Position numbers and translations under genes: made by a program
Notes under the pieces: model-generated
What the model saw: only the letters and a program-made list of their open reading frames with translations
Databases searched by the model: none
Told to the model about the DNA's origin: nothing
In this document: positions 17,031 through 24,378 of the stretch, one piece after another
Layout of the letters: the number at the start of each line of letters is the position of its first letter
How positions within the stretch are numbered: the first letter of the stretch is position 1
DNA from: JACDAN01 sp036554945
GTDB taxonomy: Bacteria > Actinomycetota > Thermoleophilia > Gaiellales > Gaiellaceae
NCBI GenBank assembly: GCA_036554945.1
Contig: DATBMH010000077.1
Coordinates: 12,505 to 76,504 of the forward strand
DNA: 64,000 nucleotides
Direction of reading: 5' to 3'

Positions 17031-17060
17031 AAAAAAAGCGCCGGCCGAGCGGGCCGTCGC
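17031..17060 (-). terminator. Intrinsic terminator / attenuator inside the greA leader
   Basis: On the minus strand, the arms GCGACGGCC (17060-17052) and GGCCGGCGC (17046-17038) form a 9-position stem with a single A:G mismatch and a 5-nt loop. Seven uridines follow immediately (17037-17031), then the greA Shine-Dalgarno. This is a textbook intrinsic terminator, but it lies between the greA promoter and the greA start codon. Termination here would release an RNA of roughly 34 nt. Confidence 0.75.
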
Positions 17061-17070
17061 GAAGCGGCGC

Positions 17071-17099
17071 ATGGTAGCGACGGCGAAGGACGGCGTCAA
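17071..17099 (-). promoter_or_regulatory. Sigma70/SigA-type promoter of greA
   Basis: Read on the minus strand: TTGACG (17099-17094), a 17-nt spacer, and TACCAT (17076-17071). The predicted transcription start is near 17064, only a few bases before the terminator-like hairpin and about 54 nt before the greA GTG. Confidence 0.7.
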
Positions 17100-17127
17100 C
17101 ACTTCCGAGCTACCCTTTTCCCGCTCT

Positions 17128-18186
17128 ATGCAGGTGAATCTTCGGACACCCTGGCGGATCGGCCCCGTGGAGATCCCGACACGGGTCGTGCTCGCGCCGA
17201 TGGCGGGCGTGAGCGTGCAGGCATTTCGCCGCCAGGGACGCCGCTACGGCGCCGGGCTCGTCTGCTCCGAGATGGTCAGCTGCGCCGGGCTCGAGCACCG
17301 CAACGAGCGCACCCTCGGCTACCTGCGGATCGCCTCCGACGAGCATCCGCTCGCGATCCAGATCTTCGGCGGCGATCCGGCGACGATGGCCGAGGCCGCG
17401 CGGATGGTGGAGGCCGCCGGCGCGGACATCGTCGACATCAACTTCGGCTGCCCGGTGAAGAAGGTCACGAAGACGGGCGCCGGCGCCACATGCCTTGCGG
17501 AGCCGGAGCGCGCTGCGGCGATCGTGCGAGCGGTCGCGGACGCCGTCTCCGTCCCGGTGTCGGTGAAGATGCGCCGCGGGCTCGAGAACGGCTCCCGCGC
17601 GTGCCTCGACCTCGGGCCGCGGCTCGTTGACGCCGGCGCCGCGACGCTCACGCTCCATCCGAGATCGGCGAAGCAGATGTACACGGGCCAGGCCGACCAC
17701 TCGCTGACGGCCGAGCTCGTCGAGCTGGTCGACGTTCCCGTGATCGCGTCCGGCGACGTGACCTCCAGAGCCCGGGCGCAGGCTGTCCTGGCCACGACCG
17801 GCGTGGCGGCGGTGATGGTCGGGCGCGCCGCGCAGGGGAACCCGTGGGCGATCCGCGAGATCGTCGGCGACTCGGACGACGAGCCGGCCCGCGAGGAGGT
17901 CGTCGCCGAGCTCGTCCTCTTCATGCGCGAGACGGTCCGGGAGCTGGGCGAGCGCAAGGCAACGGGCTTCCTGAAGAAGTTCTACGGCTGGTACCTCGGC
18001 CGCGGGCGCTTCCCTCGGCCCTTCAAGCAGGAGCTCGTCGAGCTGGAGACGCTCGAGCAGGTGGAGGAACGGCTCTTCGCCGCCGCCCCCGGCGCCCAGT
18101 TCGTGCTCGCGCGCCTCGAGCAGGAGCACCCGCGGCTGGACGAGGTCGAGCTCGACCTGCCCATCTCGATTTACGGCGGCGGCTAG
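17128..18186 (+). CDS. dus: tRNA-dihydrouridine synthase (DusB-like)
   Basis: A 352-residue flavoprotein. VLAPMAGVSVQAFRR at the N-terminus binds FMN. DINFGCPVKKVTKTGAGATC holds the catalytic Cys region, and VKMRRGLENGS, LHPRSAKQMYTG and VIASGDV continue the TIM barrel. The C-terminal helical domain carries RKATGFLKKFYGWYL-like tRNA-binding residues. It reduces specific uridines in tRNA to dihydrouridine. ATG at 17128 was chosen because the frame runs open upstream into the greA region without coding character. It is divergent from greA with a 117-bp gap. Confidence 0.93.
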   Translation: MQVNLRTPWRIGPVEIPTRVVLAPMAGVSVQAFRRQGRRYGAGLVCSEMVSCAGLEHRNERTLGYLRIASDEHPLAIQIFGGDPATMAEAARMVEAAGADIVDINFGCPVKKVTKTGAGATCLAEPERAAAIVRAVADAVSVPVSVKMRRGLENGSRACLDLGPRLVDAGAATLTLHPRSAKQMYTGQADHSLTAELVELVDVPVIASGDVTSRARAQAVLATTGVAAVMVGRAAQGNPWAIREIVGDSDDEPAREEVVAELVLFMRETVRELGERKATGFLKKFYGWYLGRGRFPRPFKQELVELETLEQVEERLFAAAPGAQFVLARLEQEHPRLDEVELDLPISIYGGG

Positions 18187-18190
18187 CACT

Positions 18191-18290
18191 CTGGGGTCAG
18201 ACCCCGAGGGTCCGAGCGCAGAACCAGCGGGTACGGCGCGCCGCTCGGGGTCAGAGCCCTTGAGTCGTCGGGACTGAGATCCGGCGGGAT
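18191..18290. repeat. REP-like intergenic repeat with GGGGTCAGACCCC motifs (copy A)
   Basis: Contains GGGGTCAGACCCC at 18193-18205, an exact inverted repeat around a central A, and a degenerate copy GGGGTCAGAGCCC at 18247-18259. The latter is followed by CTTGAGTCGTCGGGACTGAG. The same two-motif layout occurs at 23349-23455. No gene is seen in it. Confidence 0.7.
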
Positions 18291-18348
18291 TCGAGAGAGG
18301 CCGCGCGGGGAAAGAGCCGTGTCGTCGCACGAGAAAGGGGTGCACGAG

Positions 18349-18972
18349 ATGGCTACGACAGAGACGAGGGACACGCGCGTCGAGGAGAAGGTCGACGGCG
18401 CCAGACCGGTCGAGAAGCGGACGGACCCGCACGCAGGGATCGAGGCGGCCCACGAGCGCTTCGGCGGCGTCGACGTCCCGGCCAGCCTGGTCGGGATGCT
18501 CACCGCGCTCTCGACGGTGATCATCCTGGCAGGGCTCGCAGGCGCCGCCTTCGGGGTGGTCGGCTACCAGACCGGGCTCGAGGCGGACGCCGAGGATCTC
18601 TCCCTCGGCAGCCTGATCGGCGGCATCGCGATCCTCTTCGCCGCCTACGTCATCGGCGGCTGGGCCGCGGGCCGGATGGCGCGCTACGACGGCGCCCGCA
18701 ACGGCTTCGCCGCCGGCATCTGGACGCTGATCTTCGCGGCGATCCTCGCCGGGCTCGGCGCCTGGGCCGGCGCGGAGTACGACGTGTTCGAGAACGTCGA
18801 CCTGCCGCAGTGGTTCGACGAGGACGCGTTGAACGCGACGGCGATCATCAGCGGCGTCGCCGCGGTCGCGGCGATGTTCGTCGGCGGCATGGTCGGAGGG
18901 TTCTGGGGCGAGCGCTACCACCGGCGCGCCGACCGGACGATCGCCGACCTGCGCTTCCGCTCGGAGAGTTAG
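18349..18972 (+). CDS. Four-helix membrane protein of unknown function
   Basis: A 207-residue protein with an acidic/basic hydrophilic N-terminus of about 45 residues, then four hydrophobic helices with many small residues (LVGMLTALSTVIILAGLAGA, GGIAILFAAYVIGGWAAGRM and others), ending in a basic tail. ATG at 18349 has a good AAGGGG ribosome-binding site at 8-nt spacing and is preferred over the GTG at 18319. No family with a known function recognised; the layout resembles small actinobacterial stress-type membrane proteins. Its last 4 bases overlap the convergent coaX stop. Confidence 0.75.
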   Translation: MATTETRDTRVEEKVDGARPVEKRTDPHAGIEAAHERFGGVDVPASLVGMLTALSTVIILAGLAGAAFGVVGYQTGLEADAEDLSLGSLIGGIAILFAAYVIGGWAAGRMARYDGARNGFAAGIWTLIFAAILAGLGAWAGAEYDVFENVDLPQWFDEDALNATAIISGVAAVAAMFVGGMVGGFWGERYHRRADRTIADLRFRSES

Positions 18973-19718
18973 GAGTTCCGCTCCCAGAGGATCCGCAGAC
19001 CCTCGAGAGTCAGGAAGGGGTCGATCTTCTCGATCGTCCTCGCGTGGGGCACGATCAGGTCGGCGAGGCCGCCGGTCGCGATCGCTGGCGCGTCGGCGCC
19101 GAGCTCGGCGCGGATCCGGGTGACGATCTCGTCCACCTGGCCCGCGAAGCCGTAGACCAGGCCGGACTGGAGCGCCGAGCCGGTCGTCTTGCCGATCACG
19201 GTCTCGGGCGCCGAGAAATCGACGCGGAAGAGGCGGGCGGCCCGCGCGAACAGCGCGTCCATCGAGACCTCGATCCCCGGCGCCAGGACGCCGCCGACGT
19301 ACTCCCCCTCCGGCGAGACGACGTCGAAGTTGGTGGACGTGCCGAAGTCCACGACGATCGCCGGCGCGCCGTACCGCTCCAGCGCCGCCACGGAGTTGGC
19401 GATCCGGTCCGGTCCCACCTCGCGAGGGTCGTCGTACCGGATCGGGATGCCCGTCTTCGCTCCCGGGCCGACCACGAGGATCGGCGCCTTGGCCCACTCC
19501 GCGGCGAAGTCCTGGTACGAGCGGACGAGCGGCGGCACCGTCGAGCTGAGACAGATCCCGTCGACCCGGTCGAGGTCGAGCAGGCCGGTCAGCAGGACGC
19601 CGAGCTCGTCACCGGTCCGCTCGCGCTCGGTCGCGACGCGCCAATGCTCGCCGAGCTCGCCGTCGTCGAACAGGCCGAGAACGGTCTGGGTGTTGCCCGC
19701 GTCGACCGCCAGCAGCAA
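18969..19718 (-). CDS. coaX: Type III pantothenate kinase
   Basis: A 249-residue ASKHA-fold kinase. The phosphate-binding motif LLAVDAGNTQTVLGLF is at the N-terminus, GPDRIANSVAA in the middle, and VVDFGTSTNFDVV is the second phosphate loop. Type III enzymes phosphorylate pantothenate as the first step of CoA synthesis and need a monovalent cation. The start is TTG at 19718, right before the motif. It follows the DUF2469 gene by 9 bp. CoaX near folK and lysS is the normal actinobacterial arrangement. Confidence 0.94.
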   Translation of the reverse strand: MLLAVDAGNTQTVLGLFDDGELGEHWRVATERERTGDELGVLLTGLLDLDRVDGICLSSTVPPLVRSYQDFAAEWAKAPILVVGPGAKTGIPIRYDDPREVGPDRIANSVAALERYGAPAIVVDFGTSTNFDVVSPEGEYVGGVLAPGIEVSMDALFARAARLFRVDFSAPETVIGKTTGSALQSGLVYGFAGQVDEIVTRIRAELGADAPAIATGGLADLIVPHARTIEKIDPFLTLEGLRILWERNS

Positions 19719-19727
19719 GCGCTGCGG

Positions 19728-20096
19728 CTACTCGTCGTCGCGGAGCGGCTCGCCGAGCTTCTCCGCCAGCGCCTCGGCGGTCAGCTTCGGCTCCTCGCCC
19801 TCGCCGCGCAGCTCCTCCACCGTCACGTCGCTCGAGGTGTAGACCTCGGCGCGCGGGATCATCCGGGTCGGCCGGTTCTTGTCCCAGACCCAGACGTCCT
19901 CCATCCGCAGGTGGAAGAACGGGTAGCTCGGCTGCGGCACGTAGCGGAGGTCGAGCGTGTTGCACAGGTACGTCGCGTCCTGGGTGAGGACGCAGTACCG
20001 GAAGAGGCCGAAGACGGCGGTGTACTCCTTCTTCAGCTGTAGCTCGAGCTCCGCCTCGAACTCGTCGAGCTCGTCGAGATGCGACATGCGGATCAT
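19728..20096 (-). CDS. DUF2469-family protein
   Basis: A 122-residue soluble protein. EAELELQLKKEYTAVFGLFR, YLCNTLDLR, VWVWDKNRPTR and SSDVTVEEL match, in the same order, the actinobacterial DUF2469 family (for example mycobacterial Rv2901c). The function is unknown. The ATG overlaps the folK stop (ATGA), linking it to the folate operon. In mycobacteria the family member lies near rnhB, so this neighbourhood differs. A second ATG at 20087 is possible. Confidence 0.85.
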   Translation of the reverse strand: MIRMSHLDELDEFEAELELQLKKEYTAVFGLFRYCVLTQDATYLCNTLDLRYVPQPSYPFFHLRMEDVWVWDKNRPTRMIPRAEVYTSSDVTVEELRGEGEEPKLTAEALAEKLGEPLRDDE

Positions 20097-20551
20097 TGTA
20101 GATGCGTCAGGAATTCCCGGACTCGGCCCTTGCCCGGGATCTCGAGGGCCGAATCGAGCTCGTCGAGCGGCTCGAGCACGAACATGCGCTCGGTCATGCG
20201 GGGATGCGGGATCCGGAGGCCTTCCTCGTCCACGATCCGGTCGTCGTAGAGCAGGATGTCGAGGTCGATCGTCCGCGGCCCGAACCGCGGGCCGTGCCTC
20301 GTCCGGCCGAGGTCCCGCTCCAGATCGAGCAGCACCGTGAGCAGCTCCCGGGGCTCCAGATCCGTTTGGAGCAGGGCGACCCCGTTCATGAACTTGGGCT
20401 GGTCCTCGTATCCGACGGGGTCGGTCTCACGCAGGGACGAGACGCGCCGGACCTCGATCCGAGCGTGCCTTTCGAGCCGTTCGAGGGCGAGTCGAATCGT
20501 CGCCTCGCGGTCGCCGAGGTTCGCGCCGATTCCGATGTAGACAAGCGGCAT
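20093..20551 (-). CDS. folK: 6-hydroxymethyl-7,8-dihydropterin pyrophosphokinase FolK
   Basis: A 152-residue HPPK. It opens with VYIGIGANLGDREATIRLAL; QPKFMNGVALLQT supplies pterin-binding residues, and GPRFGPRTIDLDILLYDD holds the ATP/Mg-binding signature. It transfers pyrophosphate from ATP to the pterin just before dihydropteroate synthesis. The ATG at 20551 is the only suitable start. It is separated from folB by a divergent subtilase gene, so the usual folP-folB-folK continuity is broken here. Confidence 0.95.
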   Translation of the reverse strand: MPLVYIGIGANLGDREATIRLALERLERHARIEVRRVSSLRETDPVGYEDQPKFMNGVALLQTDLEPRELLTVLLDLERDLGRTRHGPRFGPRTIDLDILLYDDRIVDEEGLRIPHPRMTERMFVLEPLDELDSALEIPGKGRVREFLTHLQ

Positions 20552-20572
20552 GACCCCGCTATGGTTGCGTGT

Positions 20573-22195
20573 ATGCGCCGGTTCGGGGTCGTCTTGGCGT
20601 TGCTCCTCGTGGCTGCGCCGAGTCCGGCGCAGGCGGCTCCCGCTGCACGGGTGCCGAACGACCGCGACGTCGCCGAGCTCGGCCGCTACGGCAGCACGAT
20701 GCTCGGCCTTCGCGCCGACGCGCGGGCGGAGCGCCTGGTCGCCGCGAACGGCGGCACGATCGTCGCGCCGGACCTCCACATCTGGCGCCTCCCGAGCGCC
20801 TCGGCGCAGCGGCTGATCCCCAGGCTGCGCGCATCTGGCGCGCTGCGCTTCGCCGAGCCGGACCGGCCCGTCTCCCGCCAGTCGCACCTCCCGGGCACCG
20901 ACCCGCTCGCCAACCCGGCGGTCGGCTGGCACCTGTACCGGATCGGCGCGGACAAGGTGGAGCCGCCCGGGCCGGGCGTCCCGATCACGATCATCGACTC
21001 GGGGCTCGACGTGAACCACATGGAGTTCAAGGCCCGTCCGAACACGACCGTGCTGAACGAGCAGCAGGTCGAGCTCACGAGCGACGAGTACCACGGCACG
21101 ATCGTCGCCTCGACGGCGGCCGCGCCGATCGACGGCCAGGGCGCGATCGGCGTCTACCCGACGGCCGTCCTGCGCGCGTTCGACCTCTGGTTCCTCTCAG
21201 AGTCGCTCATCGTCCAGGGCATCAGCCGCGCGGTCGCGTCCGGCGCCGGCGTCATCAACCTCAGCCTCGGCGGGGACGAGCCCTCTCGGGCCATGTACGA
21301 GGCGATCGTGAACGCCTTCGGCCGCGGCTCGATCGTCGTGGCCGCCGCCGGCAACGAGCGGCTGCGGGAGGACCCGCCGATCTACCCGGCGGGCTTCCCC
21401 CACGTGCTCACGGTCGGCGCCACGAACGTGAACGACCTGCCCTCGGAGTTCTCCAGCACGAGCCCGGCGGTCGACCTCGCGGCGCCGGGCGAGGCGATCC
21501 CGTGGCAGCACCCGACCGACCCGGCGATCCACACCCTCGCGAACGGGACGAGCTTCTCCTCGCCGCAGGTTGCGGCGGCGACGGCCTGGGTCTGGACGGC
21601 CCGGCCGGGGATCGAGAAGACGCAGCTCTTCGACCTGATGCGGAACTCGGCGCGCGACCTCCCGCCCGCCGGCTTCGACCGCCGCACCGGCCAGGGGATG
21701 CTGGACATCCCCAGCGCACTGACCCGCGCGCTGCCCCCGATCGACCCGATGGAGCCGAACGACGACGTCGACCACGTGAAGGCCCACGGGATCTTCCGCG
21801 CGGCCGCCCGAGCGCTGACCGCTCCGGGTCGCCGCCGCGCCGTGCTGAACGCGCGGGTGCATGCGACCGAGGACCCGGACGACGTGTACCGGTTCTGGGT
21901 CCCCGCGCGGAAGCAGGTGACCGCGCGCGTGCGGCCGACCGCCGACGTCTCCGTCGCGGCCTGGGCGTTCGGGACGCGGAGCGTCTACGAGCGCGGGCAG
22001 GCGAGACGGCGGGACCTGATCGCGGCCAGCGCGCGGCGCGGCGGCCGGACCGAGACGATCAAGGTCGACAACGAGCGCAAGCGCGGCTTCTGGGCGTACC
22101 TCGACGTCTTCCCCGCGAAGGGCGTGCGCAGCGCGCGCTACGCGCTCGAGATCACCTCTCGCGCACTGCCGTCGCGGCCGAGTACTCGACGCTGA
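20573..22195 (+). CDS. Secreted subtilisin-like serine protease (S8)
   Basis: A 540-residue exported protease. The signal peptide is MRRFGVVLALLLVAAPSPAQ. A pro-region of about 100 residues follows. The catalytic triad is IIDSGLDV (Asp), DEYHGTIVAST (His) and NGTSFSSPQVAA (Ser); the oxyanion Asn lies in VVAAAGNERL. A C-terminal pre-peptidase-like beta domain (MEPNDDVDHV ... DPDDVYRFWV) ends the protein. An ATG at 20561 is an alternative start. It is antisense-inserted between folB and folK and overlaps folB by 44 bp. Probably secreted or wall-associated; substrate unknown. Confidence 0.93.
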   Translation: MRRFGVVLALLLVAAPSPAQAAPAARVPNDRDVAELGRYGSTMLGLRADARAERLVAANGGTIVAPDLHIWRLPSASAQRLIPRLRASGALRFAEPDRPVSRQSHLPGTDPLANPAVGWHLYRIGADKVEPPGPGVPITIIDSGLDVNHMEFKARPNTTVLNEQQVELTSDEYHGTIVASTAAAPIDGQGAIGVYPTAVLRAFDLWFLSESLIVQGISRAVASGAGVINLSLGGDEPSRAMYEAIVNAFGRGSIVVAAAGNERLREDPPIYPAGFPHVLTVGATNVNDLPSEFSSTSPAVDLAAPGEAIPWQHPTDPAIHTLANGTSFSSPQVAAATAWVWTARPGIEKTQLFDLMRNSARDLPPAGFDRRTGQGMLDIPSALTRALPPIDPMEPNDDVDHVKAHGIFRAAARALTAPGRRRAVLNARVHATEDPDDVYRFWVPARKQVTARVRPTADVSVAAWAFGTRSVYERGQARRRDLIAASARRGGRTETIKVDNERKRGFWAYLDVFPAKGVRSARYALEITSRALPSRPSTRR

Positions 22196-22499
22196 GACCG
22201 GCCGGCGCGATGCCGGGCTTGCGCACGCGCACCGACACGCGGCTAGCCGGGAAGCGGATGGCCAGCTCGTCGGCGACCGCCGCAGCCAGCGCCTCGATCA
22301 ACCGGTACTGGCGTCCGTCCGAGAACTCGCGGACGCACGCGGCGACCGCGCGGTAGTCCACGGTCGCCTCGAGGCGGTCGTCGGCCGGCTCCTCGAGCGT
22401 GAGCGCCACGTCGTAGAAATACGTCCGCCCCGACTCCCGCTCCTCGTCGTCGACGCCGTGGCGCCCGAAGACCTCGAGGCCGACGAGCTCGACGATCAC
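22152..22499 (-). CDS. folB: Dihydroneopterin aldolase
   Basis: A 115-residue tunnel-fold protein. LVGLEVFGRHGVDDEERESG is the family N-terminus. TVDYRAVAACVREF and RLIEALAAAVAD contain the conserved Glu that anchors the pterin, and VRVRKPGIAPAGLS is the C-terminal motif with the catalytic Lys. It cleaves dihydroneopterin to 6-hydroxymethyl-dihydropterin. The GTG start is in GTGA overlap with the folP stop. Its last 44 bp overlap the oppositely oriented subtilase gene. Confidence 0.93.
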   Translation of the reverse strand: MIVELVGLEVFGRHGVDDEERESGRTYFYDVALTLEEPADDRLEATVDYRAVAACVREFSDGRQYRLIEALAAAVADELAIRFPASRVSVRVRKPGIAPAGLSVEYSAATAVRER

Positions 22500-23320
22500 C
22501 CGACGACCGCCCGCGCCGTCGTGAGCCCCTCCACGTGCTCCTTCACGTCGTGCACGCGCAGGATCGTCGCACCCCGCTCGTAGGCGGTGACGGCGGCGGC
22601 GATGCTGGCGGACAGCGGCCCGGTGGTCGCGTCGGGGTCGCCCAGGAGCCTTCCGAGCGAGCGCTTCCGCGAGAAGCCGACGACGACCGGGCGGCCGAGG
22701 GCCGTCAGCTCGTCGAGGCGCCGGACGAGCTCGAAGTTGTGCTCGACGGCCTTCCCAAACCCGATGCCCGGGTCGAGGCAGACCAGCTCCTCGCGGATGC
22801 CGGCGTCGACGGCGAAGCGGAGCCGCTCCTCGAGGAATGCCTTCACGTCGGAGACGACGTCGTCGTAGGTCGGGCTCGCCTGCATCGTCCGAGGCTCGCC
22901 CTGCATGTGCATCAGGCAGACGTAGGCCTCGGCCTCGGCGACGACCCCCGCGAGCTCCGGGTCGCCGCGCAGGGCCGTCACGTCGTTGACGAGCTCCGCG
23001 CCGAGGTCGAGCGCGCGGCGGGCGACCTCGGCCTTCGTGGTGTCGATCGAGACCGGCAGCCCGTCGAGCTGCTCCAGCACCGGGACGACGCGCCGCAGCT
23101 CCTCGTCCAGCGGGACGCCCTCCGACCCGGGGCGGGTCGACTCGCCGCCGACGTCCACGATCGCCGCGCCCTCGTCGACCATGCGACGGGCCGAGGCGAC
23201 GGCGTCCTCCGTGCGGAAGTTGACGCCGCCGTCGGAGAACGAGTCGGGCGTGACGTTGACGATCCCCATCACCGAGGGGCGCGGAAACCGCTCCGTGATC
23301 GGCAGACGTCCACTCAGCAC
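22496..23320 (-). CDS. folP: Dihydropteroate synthase
   Basis: A 274-residue TIM-barrel enzyme. SVMGIVNVTPDSFSDGG and VDVGGESTRPGS are the two pterin/PABA loops. VSIDTTK, LVNDVTAL, DPGIGFGK and VGFSRKRSLG complete the active site. It condenses hydroxymethyl-dihydropterin pyrophosphate with p-aminobenzoate and is the sulfonamide target. It starts at GTG 23320 and overlaps folB by 4 bp. A folE gene, which often sits between ftsH and folP in actinobacteria, is absent from this position. Confidence 0.96.
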   Translation of the reverse strand: MLSGRLPITERFPRPSVMGIVNVTPDSFSDGGVNFRTEDAVASARRMVDEGAAIVDVGGESTRPGSEGVPLDEELRRVVPVLEQLDGLPVSIDTTKAEVARRALDLGAELVNDVTALRGDPELAGVVAEAEAYVCLMHMQGEPRTMQASPTYDDVVSDVKAFLEERLRFAVDAGIREELVCLDPGIGFGKAVEHNFELVRRLDELTALGRPVVVGFSRKRSLGRLLGDPDATTGPLSASIAAAVTAYERGATILRVHDVKEHVEGLTTARAVVG

Positions 23321-23348
23321 GGCGCAAGCCTAGGGGCGCGGCGTTTCC

Positions 23349-23455
23349 CTGGGGTCAGACCCTGAACGCCCCGCCGCACGGCGAGGGTGACCGAGCGCCG
23401 TCGCGAGCCGCCTTGGGGTCAGACCCCTTGACACGCCGGGACTCAACCGGCCGCT
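23349..23455. repeat. REP-like intergenic repeat with GGGGTCAGACCCC motifs (copy B)
   Basis: Imperfect motif at 23351-23363 (GGGGTCAGACCCT) and perfect GGGGTCAGACCCC at 23415-23427. The second is followed by TTGACACGCCGGGACTCAAC, resembling the tail of copy A at 18191-18290. It fills most of the 160-bp gap between folP and the peptidase gene; no gene seen. Confidence 0.7.
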
Positions 23456-23480
23456 CCGGACCTGGCGGCAGCGGGGCGGC

Positions 23481-24362
23481 TTAGATCGAGCCGCTGAAGG
23501 TGTCGCAGGCGGCGGGCCGGCCCTGCTCGTAGCCGCGCGAGAACCAGCGGCGGCGCTGCTCGGACGAGCCGTGCGTCCAGCTCTCGGGCGAGACCTGCCC
23601 CTGGGTCTGCTCCTGGATCCGGTCGTCACCGATCGCTGCGGCTGCGTCCAGCGCCTCGTTGATGTCGGCTTGGGTCAGCGGGTCGAGCAGCCCCGTCTCG
23701 ACGGCGTTGGCGGCCCAGACGCCTCCGTAGCAGTCGGCCTGCAGCTCCGAGCGGACGGCGCGGCTCTCCGGTCCCTGCCGGTCGTTCCCGATCCGGTCGA
23801 GCACACCGGTGAGGTTCTGGACGTGGTGGCCGTACTCGTGCGCGATCACGTATGCCTGCGCGAACGGGCCTCCCCCGGCGCCGAAGCGGGACTGGAGCTC
23901 GTCGAAGAAGCCGAGGTCGATGTAGACGCGCTGGTCGCGCGGGCAGTAGAAGGGCCCGACCTGCGAGCTCGCGAACCCGCAGCCCGTCTGCACCTGGTCG
24001 GTGAAGAAGACCGTGTTCGCGTACTGGTACTCCCGGTTGCTGCGCTGGAAGACGCCGTTCCAGAACGCCTGCACGGAGTTCACGACGCCGACGATCCGGC
24101 AGTCCTGCCGCTCGTTCGCGTCGTCGGCGTCACGGCATTCCTGCTGGACCTCGCTGGGCCCCTGGCCGACCTGTTGCTGGTCGAGCGGCCCCAGCTGGCC
24201 GAGGCCCTCGCCGCCCGACAGCACGGCGAGGAGGAGGTAGATGACGACTGCGGCGAGCCCGATGCCTCCGCCGCCGACCGCCAGCCCTCCTGGGCCCATG
24301 CGGCGGCCACGGACGTCCGTGACCTGGCCGGGATCGAGGCGTGCGCCGCGGCGGAAGCGCAT
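23481..24362 (-). CDS. Neutral zinc metallopeptidase, YpfJ family
   Basis: A 293-residue protein with a short cytoplasmic N-terminus, one helix (residues ~30-52) and a large extracytoplasmic domain. The metal motif VIAHEYGHHVQ (HExxH) is near residue 175, followed by SELQADCYGGVWA with the third-ligand Glu/Asp region. Four to six cysteines in the exported part (QECRDADD, DCRIVG, TGCGFAS, YCPRDQ, DCYGG, ACDTF) suggest disulphides. The family (YpfJ/DUF zinc peptidase) has no firm physiological role. It lies 16 bp downstream of the exporter gene. Confidence 0.9.
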   Translation of the reverse strand: MRFRRGARLDPGQVTDVRGRRMGPGGLAVGGGGIGLAAVVIYLLLAVLSGGEGLGQLGPLDQQQVGQGPSEVQQECRDADDANERQDCRIVGVVNSVQAFWNGVFQRSNREYQYANTVFFTDQVQTGCGFASSQVGPFYCPRDQRVYIDLGFFDELQSRFGAGGGPFAQAYVIAHEYGHHVQNLTGVLDRIGNDRQGPESRAVRSELQADCYGGVWAANAVETGLLDPLTQADINEALDAAAAIGDDRIQEQTQGQVSPESWTHGSSEQRRRWFSRGYEQGRPAACDTFSGSI

Positions 24363-24378
24363 GGCGCATCCTTTCCCA

